64,000 nt of DNA from Microbacteriaceae bacterium (GCA_025463545.1 JAODAR010000007.1:62001-126000); one strand, 5' to 3'. Shown: positions 50,066-57,284, numbered from the stretch's first letter. The notes: generated by a model from the letters alone, not told the origin. Program-made: numbers and translations.

Positions 50066-50406
50066 GAGGTCGCCCCGTTGATTGCGCGGGCGAGCGTGAC
50101 CATGCGCTCGTCCGACTGCGACGGCTGCCGGTAAGAGACAACCTTCCGCTCCCATGCCAGCGACTCGCGCAGAACCCCTAAGAGGGGGTCGATGGTGCGG
50201 TGCAGGGTGACCACGCCCTGGACCAGTTCCGACTCGCCCAGATCGATGCCGAGCCCGAATGAGAAGAAGTTTCCGTCTCCGTCAGTGTCGTCATCGGTTC
50301 GGAAGAAGACCTCTTGCTGATCGGCACCCTGCGTGACCAGCCCAGCGTCACCCTTTATCCGGGTCAGCTTCTCGATCGCCGCCTGGATCTCTTCGACCGC
50401 GCTCAT
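50062..50406 (-). CDS. Hypothetical phage protein
   Basis: 114-aa protein starting MSAVEEIQAAIEKLTRIKGDAGLVTQGADQQEVFF with an acidic loop (RTDDDTDGDGNFF) and a helical C-terminus (MVTLARAINGATS). Not recognised. The SAVEEIQAAIEKLT-type start is common in actinophage early proteins of unknown role. It overlaps both neighbours by 4 nt. Confidence 0.6.
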   Translation of the reverse strand: MSAVEEIQAAIEKLTRIKGDAGLVTQGADQQEVFFRTDDDTDGDGNFFSFGLGIDLGESELVQGVVTLHRTIDPLLGVLRESLAWERKVVSYRQPSQSDERMVTLARAINGATS

Positions 50407-50564
50407 GCGGCACTGCCGAAGATGGTGTGCGCGCTGGGCTTGCAAGTCACGCAGGCGTAGCCAGCTGGAGGGTCGAATACCGACCCGCCGCGATTCCAGT
50501 ACGCCGCAGCCACATCGCACCGCTCACCGCAGAGGTCACAGCGCAGATCAGGGTTGATGGTCAC
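50403..50564 (-). CDS. 53-aa zinc-ribbon-like protein
   Basis: A GTG start at 50564 gives MTINPDLRCDLCGERCDVAAAYW with a second C in the early segment and ACVTCKPS near the end, so a CxxC-x-C ... CxxC zinc ribbon. It overlaps both neighbours by 4 nt. Function unknown. Confidence 0.6.
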   Translation of the reverse strand: MTINPDLRCDLCGERCDVAAAYWNRGGSVFDPPAGYACVTCKPSAHTIFGSAA

Positions 50565-50866
50565 AGGAACATCACCGCCGCCAGGCCGAGTAGGGCAAAG
50601 ACGATCAGCGCGAGGATGCCAGCGATCCACGCGAGCGGGTGCCGTTCCTTCCGGGCTCGATGTGCCACTGGCTGGACCGTCACGATCGCGCGATACCGCT
50701 TCGGCTCGACGTGCACGCGACGGGAGACGTGCTCGCGCACCCACGGGCGGTTCTCCATCAGGTCGAGGCGCGAGATCTCCGGGTCAGAGAACGCTTCCGG
50801 GGTGGGGCCGTCGATGGCTTCCTTGTATGTGTCGAAGTTGGGTGGGGTGATCGGGCCGAAGCTCAT
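50561..50866 (-). CDS. Membrane-anchored hypothetical protein
   Basis: 101-aa protein with a polar N-terminal region, a basic middle (EHVSRRVHVEPKRYRAIV) and a C-terminal transmembrane helix (LAWIAGILALIVFALLGLAAVMFL). It would be a tail-anchored membrane protein facing the cytosol. The ATG overlaps the antirepressor stop (ATGA). Function unknown. Confidence 0.6.
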   Translation of the reverse strand: MSFGPITPPNFDTYKEAIDGPTPEAFSDPEISRLDLMENRPWVREHVSRRVHVEPKRYRAIVTVQPVAHRARKERHPLAWIAGILALIVFALLGLAAVMFL

Positions 50867-51681
50867 GAGCCGCTCACCGCCTGCAGGGCGCCGACGTGCA
50901 GACGCTGACGCAACCGCTCGATACCCTTGACCGTCACGCGCACCTGAGGAGTGTTGACGATGCGATCGCCCGTCCCCGGGTGGTAGCGAAACGACGGCTT
51001 CTCGGACAGGTATCCCTTGTCGACCCGCTCCGCATATGCGCGAGGCCGGCCGTCGCCGCCGCGGTACGTCCACTTGATCGACTCGAGCTGATCGAACAGC
51101 CGCGTCGGGCCCGTGGGGATGCCGGCACGGGCTAGGATCTTCGCGGCGTCACCGACCGAGTAGTCGCCTGCCGCAGACGCGATCGCATCCCACGCGTCGG
51201 CCTTCGGCTCCAGTTCCTTCACCTTCGCGAGCGCGTTCTGCGCCGCGGCGAGGATCAGGGTGATGCCCTCGATGCTCGTCGGGTCGAAGTCGACCGGCGC
51301 GAGTTCCTGCTTGCGGGTCTGCACGGCGAAATACTGCTGCGCCGCGGCGATCTCCGGCTTCCGTGCATCCGCGTTCTGGAAGAGGATGTAGCAGCCGTAA
51401 CGGGTGAGCTCGACATCCTCGATCTGGCGGAAGCCGCCTCGGGGCATCGGTGATGATTTAGGCGCGCCCCTAAAATGTTCGGACGCGTCGAGTCCGGAGG
51501 CGTTGACCGAAGCGATGGCGCGGTCGATAGCGTTGGAGAAGTCCTGCCAGGCTCCGTACCCGGCGAGTTCCATCAGGTCTCGTGCGCTCCACACCTCCCC
51601 ATCGGTGAGGGTCACTACGCGCAGATCATCCAATCTGGCGGCGTAGCTGGTAATCTCTGAACTGTTCAAGGCAGATTCCAA
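50863..51681 (-). CDS. Phage antirepressor (Bro/P22-Ant N-terminus, KilAC C-terminus)
   Basis: 272-aa protein. The N-terminal half (EVWSARDLMELAGYGAWQDFSNAIDRAIASVN, GGFRQIEDVELTRYGCYILFQNADARKPEIAAAQQYFAVQTRK) is the DinD/P22-antirepressor-like DNA-binding domain. The C-terminal half (SVGDAAKILARAGI, LFDQLESIKWTYRGGDGRPRAY, FRYHPGTGDRIVNTPQVRVTVKGIERLRQRL) is a KilAC/ANT domain. A TTG start at 51681 gives this length; TTG at 51669 is an alternative. Antirepressors inactivate phage repressors; it is third in the operon driven from the switch. Confidence 0.82.
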   Translation of the reverse strand: MESALNSSEITSYAARLDDLRVVTLTDGEVWSARDLMELAGYGAWQDFSNAIDRAIASVNASGLDASEHFRGAPKSSPMPRGGFRQIEDVELTRYGCYILFQNADARKPEIAAAQQYFAVQTRKQELAPVDFDPTSIEGITLILAAAQNALAKVKELEPKADAWDAIASAAGDYSVGDAAKILARAGIPTGPTRLFDQLESIKWTYRGGDGRPRAYAERVDKGYLSEKPSFRYHPGTGDRIVNTPQVRVTVKGIERLRQRLHVGALQAVSGS

Positions 51682-51691
51682 TCTGTTCTTC

Positions 51692-51717
51692 GGCCCATCG
51701 GTTGCACCCGGTGGGCC
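51692..51717. other. Hairpin between excisionase-like and antirepressor genes
   Basis: GGCCCA(T)CGG pairs with CCG(G)TGGGCC around a short loop, 11 nt before the antirepressor start. A 14-nt palindrome, CAGATTCCAATCTG (51672-51685), overlaps that start. These may control transcription into, or translation of, the antirepressor gene. Confidence 0.55.
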
Positions 51718-51739
51718 TTCTTCGTTATTGGGTCGCTCG

Positions 51740-51919
51740 TCACGCTGTGACGAGGCGCTTGGTTAGCCATGCGTCGAGATCGGCCGGGTAATAGACGGTG
51801 AGGCGACCCTGTTTGTACGCCGCGGGCCCCTCGCCTTTCGACTTGAGGTTGTAGAGCGTCTGCGTCTTCAGGCCGCAGTACTCCGCCGCTCGCTTGACGG
51901 TGAGTACGGGGCCCTTCAC
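51740..51919 (-). CDS. Excisionase-like HTH_17 protein (59 aa)
   Basis: A short gene missed by a 60-aa cutoff. A GTG start overlaps the Cro-like stop (TAGTG). The protein (VLTVKRAAEYCGLKTQTLYN ...) is a compact winged-helix of the AlpA/excisionase type: helix-turn-helix followed by a wing (GRLTVYYPADLDAWLTK). Directionality factors for tyrosine integrases look like this, and its position as second lytic gene fits Xis. An AlpA-type regulator is the alternative. Confidence 0.75.
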   Translation of the reverse strand: MKGPVLTVKRAAEYCGLKTQTLYNLKSKGEGPAAYKQGRLTVYYPADLDAWLTKRLVTA

Positions 51920-52122
51920 TACGCAGCGCTCCGCATCCGCATGGCGAGCGCCAATGTCACCTGTGCGACGTAGCCTTTGGTCGGGGCCAACTTTCCGGTC
52001 TCGACTTTGCTGAGATAAGCGATGGAGGTGTCCGCCTCGGCGGCTACCTCCTCGAGGGTCATGCCCGCGATTTTGCGGAGGACTCGTAGCGAGGCTCCGG
52101 TGGTGGTTGTTTGTTCTGGCAT
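51919..52122 (-). CDS. Cro-like HTH regulator (XRE family)
   Basis: 67-aa lambda-repressor-fold protein: MPEQTTTTGASLRVLRKIAG, then MTLEEVAAEADTSIAYLSKVETGKLAP as the HTH and a short C-terminal helix. The ATG at 52122 lies 7 nt after a -10 element, so it is leaderless, and it lies inside the left half-site of the operator. It is the first gene of the lytic operon and divergent from the repressor gene, the position of Cro. Confidence 0.82.
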   Translation of the reverse strand: MPEQTTTTGASLRVLRKIAGMTLEEVAAEADTSIAYLSKVETGKLAPTKGYVAQVTLALAMRMRSAA

Positions 52123-52151
52123 GTCAAGAACATTAGGTACTTCTTGACATG
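52120..52151. promoter_or_regulatory. Operator and lytic promoter
   Basis: A perfect 11-bp inverted repeat, CATGTCAAGAA (52120-52130) and TTCTTGACATG (52141-52151), is separated by 10 bp. It overlaps the minus-strand promoter: -35 TTGCGC (52158-52153), a 17-bp spacer, -10 TAATGT (52135-52130). Binding would block transcription of the Cro-like gene. Confidence 0.8.
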
Positions 52152-52216
52152 AGCGCAAGCCCAAATGACAACGTTGTAGTTCTTTTTCTTGTCTCTATGT
52201 CAAAATGCGCATGAAC

Positions 52217-52262
52217 TTGCACCCGTAATGTAAAGGGAGATAGCCTGCTGGCATGTCAAGAA
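52217..52262 (+). promoter_or_regulatory. Repressor promoter with operator half-site at the start codon
   Basis: -35 TTGCAC (52217-52222), an 18-bp spacer and -10 TAGCCT (52241-52246) end 6 nt before the repressor ATG. A third copy of CATGTCAAGAA (52252-52262) spans that ATG, so the repressor may limit its own synthesis. Confidence 0.75.
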
Positions 52263-52720
52263 AAAAGTTTGCTGAGCTGACCGCAGAAGAGCGCGCCACT
52301 TACGCCTCCAGGGTCAAGGCGCTTAGGCAGGGCCGTGGACTCACCCAACAGGCCTTGGCTAACGAGGCCAAAGTCTCACGACAGACCATCAACACGCTCG
52401 AGAGCGGTGCGTCGACACCTCAAGCAGACGTGCTGGCTCGAATTCTCCGAGCGGTCGGCTTCGACGTAGAAGAACCCGAATTCGAGAAGCAAACTGAAAT
52501 TTGGCTCACCATGATGGGGACGCTGATTGAAGCGATTCCTGAACCCCGCCGCGAGGATAGTGTCCACTCGGCGATCCGCGTGCTGAGTGATGGCCTTCGG
52601 CACACATCCGGTGCAACGCGGGATGTCGAAGACCTGCAAGAGGTGGACCTGCGGAGCGAATACGGACTCGCCGCGACAGAGGACGACACCGGCGTTGACC
52701 CGGCACGGGGGGAATCTTGA
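52253..52720 (+). CDS. Phage repressor-like XRE regulator
   Basis: 155-aa protein. The N-terminal 75 residues contain an XRE HTH (YASRVKALRQGRGLTQQALANEAKVSRQTINTLESGASTPQADVLARILRAVGF). The C-terminal half is acidic and not related to LexA-type autoprotease domains; no Ser/Lys dyad motif is seen. It is followed, with a 4-nt overlap (TTGA), by an ImmA-type protease gene and then integrase. This is the arrangement of ICEBs1-like immunity, where repressor is removed by ImmA cleavage rather than self-cleavage. Confidence 0.8.
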   Translation: MSRKKFAELTAEERATYASRVKALRQGRGLTQQALANEAKVSRQTINTLESGASTPQADVLARILRAVGFDVEEPEFEKQTEIWLTMMGTLIEAIPEPRREDSVHSAIRVLSDGLRHTSGATRDVEDLQEVDLRSEYGLAATEDDTGVDPARGES

Positions 52721-53190
52721 CGATAGACACGCTCGACTCGGTCGAGCTTGACTGGCGCCGGCCGACTTCCGGGTCCAGCAACTACATGTACGGAGTAAGA
52801 AGCCTGGTCGACGGGCCACGTGCACTGGACTACGACCCGTGGGTGCACGCCGAAGACCTCGGCATACCTGTTGTCGTGAACGACACGATGCCCCGGCCGC
52901 AGATGGTTGCTTGCTTTTCATCACGGCGCAACGCAATTTTCGTCCGCCCGAATCTCCACCACGCCGTGGAGCGTTGTGCGATCGCCCATGAGATCGTCCA
53001 CTTCGAATACAACGACATAGGCACCACCCGGAGACAAGAGGACCGGGCTGACCGCATCGCAGCACAGCGCCTTGTTAGACCGTCGAGGCTCGAAGAGATT
53101 GGCGCTCTCTCCGATGATCCCGGCCGTCTCGCGTTAGAGCTAGATGTAACCGAGCGAATCATGAGCGTGTACATGATGAGTCATGGCTAG
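52717..53190 (+). CDS. ImmA/IrrE-family metallopeptidase
   Basis: 157-aa protein with a TTG start overlapping the repressor stop. The zinc-protease core is IAHEIVHFEY (His91, Glu92, His95) with a downstream RRQEDRADRIAAQRLV helix supplying the likely third ligand Glu. In ICEBs1 and related phages ImmA cleaves the repressor after DNA damage or antirepressor signals. Its gene overlaps integrase by 8 nt, so repressor, protease and integrase are one transcript. Confidence 0.85.
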   Translation: MTIDTLDSVELDWRRPTSGSSNYMYGVRSLVDGPRALDYDPWVHAEDLGIPVVVNDTMPRPQMVACFSSRRNAIFVRPNLHHAVERCAIAHEIVHFEYNDIGTTRRQEDRADRIAAQRLVRPSRLEEIGALSDDPGRLALELDVTERIMSVYMMSHG

Positions 53191-54334
53191 GCCGCCGCTG
53201 GTCATTGGAACGTGGGGCAAGATCAAACGCGCCAACATATCGCCTGGTGCAGCCATCGCCTATGCCCGTTTCCGGGACTACGACGGCGTAACCCGGCAAG
53301 TCGAGCGCAGGGGAACCTCCCAGGCCGCAGCCGAGCGCGAACTTCTTAGAGCGCTGCGTGACCGTACGCGGCTCCCAATCGAAGAGTTGACGCCCGAGAC
53401 TCGAATGAACGTACTTGCTGACGCTTGGCTAGTCGAGTTCGCCGAGCTCGACCGCTCCGACGGAACGAGGGTGACGTATGGTCGCGGACTCGCGCACATC
53501 CGCAAAGCGCTCGGAGGTTTGCAGATCCGCGAAGCGACCGTCCCTGCCGTCGACAGGTTCCTCAAAGCAGTCGCGAAGTCTTCCGGGCCGTCGATGGCGG
53601 CCATTTGCCGCGTCGTCCTGCAGGCGATGCTTGGTCTTGCAGTGCGCCAGGGGGCCATCTCAGCCAATCCCGTCCGGGACGCCGCTGTCATCACCATCCC
53701 GAAACGCGAGGTCAAGACGTTCGGCGTCGACGCTGTGATTAATCTCCGCGCTGAGCTCAGAGCGTGGGATTCAGGGAGGGATGGTGGCGGCAGACAGCGA
53801 ACCAGCGATTTGGCCGACGTCGTCGATATGATCCTCGCGACTGGTGTGCGCACGGGGGAGGTTCTCGCGATCGGCTGGACGCACGTTGACCTGAGGGGCG
53901 AGCCGTGCAGGGTGGACATAGCGGGAACGGTCGTGCACGTCAAGAGTGAGGGCATGCATGTGCAGCCGCATCCGAAGTCAGAGACCTCGAAGCGCGGCCT
54001 CCAATTGCCGCCGTTCGCCGTCGAGATGCTCATGCAGCGGATGGTGTCGTCTCAGTCTGAGATGGTGTTCCCGTCGTCGACCGGGACGCTGCGGAGCCCG
54101 AACAATTTTCGGCGCCAGTGGCGAGACTTCCGCGGCGCGCACAACTACGAATCATGGGTGACGCCGAAGACGTTCCGGAAGGCCGTCGCGACGCTGGTCG
54201 CAGCCGAGGCCGGAGTCGAAGCGGCGAGTGAGCAGCTCGGGCACGCCAGTACGGCCATCACCTCGAAGCACTACGTTGAGCAGACGCATAGGGGCCCCGA
54301 CGTGCGGGATATCCTTCAGCGCTTTGGGGCGTGA
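53183..54334 (+). CDS. int: Tyrosine-type integrase
   Basis: 383-aa site-specific recombinase. An N-terminal arm-binding region (GAAIAYARFRDYDGVTRQVERRG) and a SAM-like core-binding domain (about 70-165) precede the catalytic domain: Arg in ATGVRTGEVLAIGW (about 224), TPKTFRKAVAT (a KxxR version of the HxxR box), LGHAS and the nucleophile Tyr in SKHYVEQ (about 364). Its 3' end overlaps the 24-bp arm-type repeat and attR lies 125 nt downstream. Confidence 0.93.
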   Translation: MARPPLVIGTWGKIKRANISPGAAIAYARFRDYDGVTRQVERRGTSQAAAERELLRALRDRTRLPIEELTPETRMNVLADAWLVEFAELDRSDGTRVTYGRGLAHIRKALGGLQIREATVPAVDRFLKAVAKSSGPSMAAICRVVLQAMLGLAVRQGAISANPVRDAAVITIPKREVKTFGVDAVINLRAELRAWDSGRDGGGRQRTSDLADVVDMILATGVRTGEVLAIGWTHVDLRGEPCRVDIAGTVVHVKSEGMHVQPHPKSETSKRGLQLPPFAVEMLMQRMVSSQSEMVFPSSTGTLRSPNNFRRQWRDFRGAHNYESWVTPKTFRKAVATLVAAEAGVEAASEQLGHASTAITSKHYVEQTHRGPDVRDILQRFGA

Positions 54335-54357
54335 GCCAGCGTTTACCCAGCGTTTTG
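54334..54357. repeat. Putative integrase arm-type site, right (24 bp)
   Basis: Exact copy of 12253-12276, starting at the last base of the int stop codon. The nearby inverted element GGTAAACGACGGTAAG (about 54372-54387) contains a GTTTACC-related sequence in the other orientation. Confidence 0.65.
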
Positions 54358-54459
54358 TGCAGGAAACGGTGGTAAACGACGGTAAGTGGGAGGGGGGATG
54401 CCGACCCGAAGTCCCTGATGGGAGCGAATATCGGTAGGTTGTGGTAAGAAAAGCCTCCT

Positions 54460-54499
54460 AAGCGGGGGTTACGGGTTCAAGTCCCGTGGCCGGCCCCAC
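54460..54499 (+). other. attR (40-bp core)
   Basis: Exact duplicate of the tRNA-Thr 3' half at 12147-12186. It lacks the 5' half, so it does not encode a second tRNA. Confidence 0.93.
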
Positions 54500-54572
54500 A
54501 GCTCGACACCGCCCGCGCGGCGGCACCCCGCGCCTCCACTCGGCACCGCGGCCTGGAACCGCTTTCCCCACC

Positions 54573-54827
54573 TCAGGGCGTCGGCACCTCCTCATTCGAA
54601 CTACCCACCGCCGAAGCGCCTGCCCAGCGGTAGAACACACCCTCCGCGTCGGACTCCTGCGCCGGTTCGGCCCATTCACCGCGAATGACGCGGCCTCTCC
54701 GGTCGATGGGGTTGACGAGGCGAGGGGGGAGCTGGCCGTCGCTGTCGGGCGTGACGTGTACTTTCCTGCTCCGCCGGAGCAGCTCGGGCTGCTTCAACGT
54801 CACCAGAATTTTGCGTGCAGATTTCAT
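54573..54827 (-). CDS. Small hypothetical protein, related to the one at 13168-13431
   Basis: 84-aa protein. The ATG at 54827 follows GGAGG. It begins MKSARKILVTLKQPELLRR and shares the GQLP ... V-x-P-x-D-x2-G-x-VI-x-G-x-W pattern with the prophage gene near attL. It is 74 bp outside attR, so it belongs to host DNA or to an older insertion. Single-gene unit, function unknown. Confidence 0.6.
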   Translation of the reverse strand: MKSARKILVTLKQPELLRRSRKVHVTPDSDGQLPPRLVNPIDRRGRVIRGEWAEPAQESDAEGVFYRWAGASAVGSSNEEVPTP

Positions 54828-54986
54828 GCGGTCCTCCGATTCGGGTTTGGTGGTCCTTGCCCGAGACGGTACTGGCACAATCCGCGGCGCGATTACCCCC
54901 AGTTCGGGGCTGTCGCGAGCGCGCGGAGACCGGGCCGGGGAGCGGCGCCTCGAGGGGAGGGGTTGAGCAAAGCGAGGAAACCGGCG

Positions 54987-55571
54987 CTAGAGGGCGCTCA
55001 GGAAGTCCTCGGCCGCGATCGACGGGCGTGGCGGGAGCTTCACGTCGTCGGGCACACCACCCACATAGAGCCAGCCGAGCAGCTCTTCAGCGGAGGAGAG
55101 GTCGTGCACATCGCGCACCGGCGCGGACCTCGTGTGCGGCCCGGTGCGCCACATCACGCCCCAGCCGGCGTCGTCGAGCAGGAGGCTCAGGGCATGCGCG
55201 ACACCGGCCGCGGTGGCATCCTGCTCCCACCCGGCCACCTTCGCGCTCTCCTTGCGGCTGGCGACCACGGCGATGAGCAGCTCAGCGCGCAACGGCTTGG
55301 CCGCCAGGCGCGCGCGATCCTCTCCGGTGTGACCGGATGCCGCGGCGAGCGCCTCGCCAAGCCGCTCGCGTGCGTCGCCACGCAACTCGATCAACCGCCA
55401 CGGCCGCAGTGCTCCGTGGTCGGCGACCTGACCCGCGAGCGCGACCAACGGGAGCAGGTCGGCGTGCGTCGGCGCATCCGTTGTGACACGGGAATAGGAG
55501 CGACGCGCTTTGAGTGCGTCGGAAACCGCAGAGACAGGCGACGGAATCACCGCCGGCGCAGACGCCGACAA
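54987..55571 (-). CDS. Nitroreductase family protein
   Basis: 194-aa flavoprotein fold. The N-terminal RRSYSRV motif matches the FMN-binding Arg segment of small nitroreductases, then LVALAGQVADHGALRPWRLIEL and a C-terminal GWLYVGGVPDD motif are typical of the YdjA-like subgroup. It probably reduces nitro or quinone compounds using NAD(P)H. The TTG start directly follows the msrB stop; GTG at 55550 is an alternative. The pair is likely cotranscribed. Confidence 0.82.
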   Translation of the reverse strand: MSASAPAVIPSPVSAVSDALKARRSYSRVTTDAPTHADLLPLVALAGQVADHGALRPWRLIELRGDARERLGEALAAASGHTGEDRARLAAKPLRAELLIAVVASRKESAKVAGWEQDATAAGVAHALSLLLDDAGWGVMWRTGPHTRSAPVRDVHDLSSAEELLGWLYVGGVPDDVKLPPRPSIAAEDFLSAL

Positions 55572-55973
55572 CTACTCGGCGGGCTTGAACTCGAGCGAGA
55601 TGGAGTTCATGCAGTATCGGTCTCCGGTGGGCGTCCCGAAGCCGTCATCGAAGACGTGCCCCAGGTGTGACCCGCAGTTGGCGCAGCGCACCTCGGTGCG
55701 CACCATGCCCAGTGTGTGGTCCTCGATCAGTTCCACAGCCTCCGGGCGCACTGACTCGTAGAAGCTCGGCCATCCGCAGTGCGAGTCGAACTTGGTGCCG
55801 CTCTTGAACAGCTCCGCCCCGCACGCCCCACACGTGTAGATGCCGGCGCGGCTCTCGTCGAGCAGTTCGCCGGTCCAGGCGCGCTCAGTGGCGGCCCCGC
55901 GGAGTACCGCGTACTTCTCGGCACCCAGTTCCTCGCGCCACTGCTCTTCTGACTTCTTGACCTCGTAGTCCAT
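55572..55973 (-). CDS. msrB: Peptide-methionine (R)-S-oxide reductase MsrB
   Basis: 133-aa enzyme that reduces methionine-R-sulfoxide in proteins. The ATG at 55973 follows AAAGGGA. It has the zinc pairs CGACG and CANCG, the substrate region HCGWPSFYE, and the catalytic Cys in RYCMNSISL. It is the usual single-domain form. It is the first gene of a likely operon with the nitroreductase. Confidence 0.94.
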   Translation of the reverse strand: MDYEVKKSEEQWREELGAEKYAVLRGAATERAWTGELLDESRAGIYTCGACGAELFKSGTKFDSHCGWPSFYESVRPEAVELIEDHTLGMVRTEVRCANCGSHLGHVFDDGFGTPTGDRYCMNSISLEFKPAE

Positions 55974-56212
55974 GGGTGTCCCTTTCTGGCGAACCGCCTG
56001 CCGACGATCACAATCCCTCACCAACTCTAAACTCGCGCAGTGCTCCTCACATTCCTTCTTCGGCGCACAGGCAGTCAACTGGCTTGTGCGCTCACTCTCA
56101 AGCGCTGAGGCTCGCCCACGCCGAGCGCCTGCGCGTTCTCCCAGTTCCGCCCAAATAGGATGTCCGTGCGCACGCTGCCTGAGCGGCCGCGGCAGATGAC
56201 GAGAGGTGACAG

Positions 56213-56569
56213 GTGCAGAGCGAACCGAATCCTGACACCGAACCCAGTACCGAGGCGTCTGCCGGACTCACCGAGCGTGACACCGCCATCCTGGCGTTCG
56301 AACGCCGCTGGTGGCCGAACGGCGGCGAGAAGGAAGAAGCCATCCGCACCGAATTCGGCCTCTCCGCCGCCCGCTACTATCAGCTGCTGGGCGCTCTCAT
56401 CGACTCCCCGCGCGCCCTGGTGGCCGATCCGATGCTGGTCAAACGGCTGCAGCGGATGCGCGACGCGCGTTCGCGAAGGCGCCAGGCCCGCTCGCTCGCC
56501 TTCGACCCCGCGCGACCGGCGAATCGCCCGGACCCGTTCCGCAGCCAACCAAGGACTGAATCAGACTGA
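56213..56569 (+). CDS. DUF3263 domain protein
   Basis: 118-aa protein. The conserved DUF3263 core (LTERDTAILAFERRWWPNGGEKEEAIRTEFGLSAARYYQLLGALID) is an HTH-like domain found in actinobacteria beside LytR_C-type genes. A GTG start follows GAGAGGTGACAG. The tail is basic and disordered. It lies 2 nt upstream of the next gene, so the two are cotranscribed, which is the usual arrangement. Confidence 0.88.
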   Translation: MQSEPNPDTEPSTEASAGLTERDTAILAFERRWWPNGGEKEEAIRTEFGLSAARYYQLLGALIDSPRALVADPMLVKRLQRMRDARSRRRQARSLAFDPARPANRPDPFRSQPRTESD

Positions 56570-56571
56570 CG

Positions 56572-57147
56572 ATGCCGAGCAATTATCCGAAAGACCGTTT
56601 CGACGACCTCCCGCGCAAGCTTGACCGGGTGGGAGCCCACCGTGCCCCGGCCACGAGGAGCAAGGGCTGGGTCACATTCTGGTGGTCGCTGGTTGCAACC
56701 ATCGTGCTGGTGGCCATCGGTGTGCTGGGCTTGTTCTACCTGAATGACCGGTTGAACTTCACCCTTCCCGGTGCCGGCAGCCCCACCCCGGTGGCGTCCG
56801 CGTCGGCCACCCCGACGACACCGCCCACTGCCGAACCGACCGTTGACCCGAGTTTGAGCGTGACGGTCCTGAACGGCACCCCCGGCGCCGGGGTCGCAGC
56901 GCGCGTCGGTCAGACGCTGACCGACGCCGGGTGGACCGTCGGGGCAACCTCCAACGCCGACACCGAAGCCGTGCCGGCCACCGTCGTCTACTACGCGGAC
57001 GCCTCGCTCGAGGGCGCGGCCCGCGGCGTGCTCGGCTCCATCATCGACACCATCCCGACTGCCACGATCCAGCTCTCCAGCGACTTCGCCGACACCGGCG
57101 CAGACATCACGGTGGTGGTGGGCAACGACTACATGCCCGCCGGCTGA
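56572..57147 (+). CDS. Membrane protein with LytR_C domain
   Basis: 191-aa single-pass protein: basic cytoplasmic N-terminus, transmembrane helix (about 38-60), Thr/Pro-rich linker, then a LytR C-terminal-like domain (LSVTVLNGTPGAGVAARVGQTLTDAGWTV ... ITVVVGNDYMP). Proteins of this group are thought to sit at the cell wall; a role in envelope assembly is inferred. It is paired with the DUF3263 gene. Confidence 0.85.
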   Translation: MPSNYPKDRFDDLPRKLDRVGAHRAPATRSKGWVTFWWSLVATIVLVAIGVLGLFYLNDRLNFTLPGAGSPTPVASASATPTTPPTAEPTVDPSLSVTVLNGTPGAGVAARVGQTLTDAGWTVGATSNADTEAVPATVVYYADASLEGAARGVLGSIIDTIPTATIQLSSDFADTGADITVVVGNDYMPAG

Positions 57148-57170
57148 GCCGGGACGGTTAGTGCTCCAGC

Positions 57171-57226
57171 GTGACCGCGCAGGCGACTTGTCCGCGCTCC
57201 ACGGAGGATCGGTTCGGCGCGGTCAC
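57171..57226. terminator. Inverted repeat between convergent genes
   Basis: GTGACCGCGC (57171-57180) and GCGCGGTCAC (57217-57226) are perfect inverted repeats 36 nt apart, in the gap between the LytR_C gene and the DeoR gene. It could form a bidirectional terminator; no T-tract is visible. Confidence 0.45.
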
Positions 57227-57284
57227 GATCGCCCGGACGTGCGTTCGAGCGCTGAGCGCACGAACGGCGGAACGAGCTGGTCGA

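Larger units (their letters stand above)
12147..54499. mobile_element. Siphovirus-type prophage integrated in tRNA-Thr
   Basis: About 42.4 kb bounded by a perfect 40-bp direct repeat whose left copy is the 3' half of tRNA-Thr. It contains an integrase beside attR, a repressor/ImmA/Cro switch, an early replication-recombination region, and a full set of packaging, head, tail and putative lysis genes in one orientation. No frameshifted or truncated core gene was noticed, so the prophage may still be inducible; that is an inference. Confidence 0.95.

Noticed and set aside
54460..54499. A second tRNA-Thr at the right prophage end
   Set aside because: Only the 3' half is present, so it is attR and not a functional tRNA.
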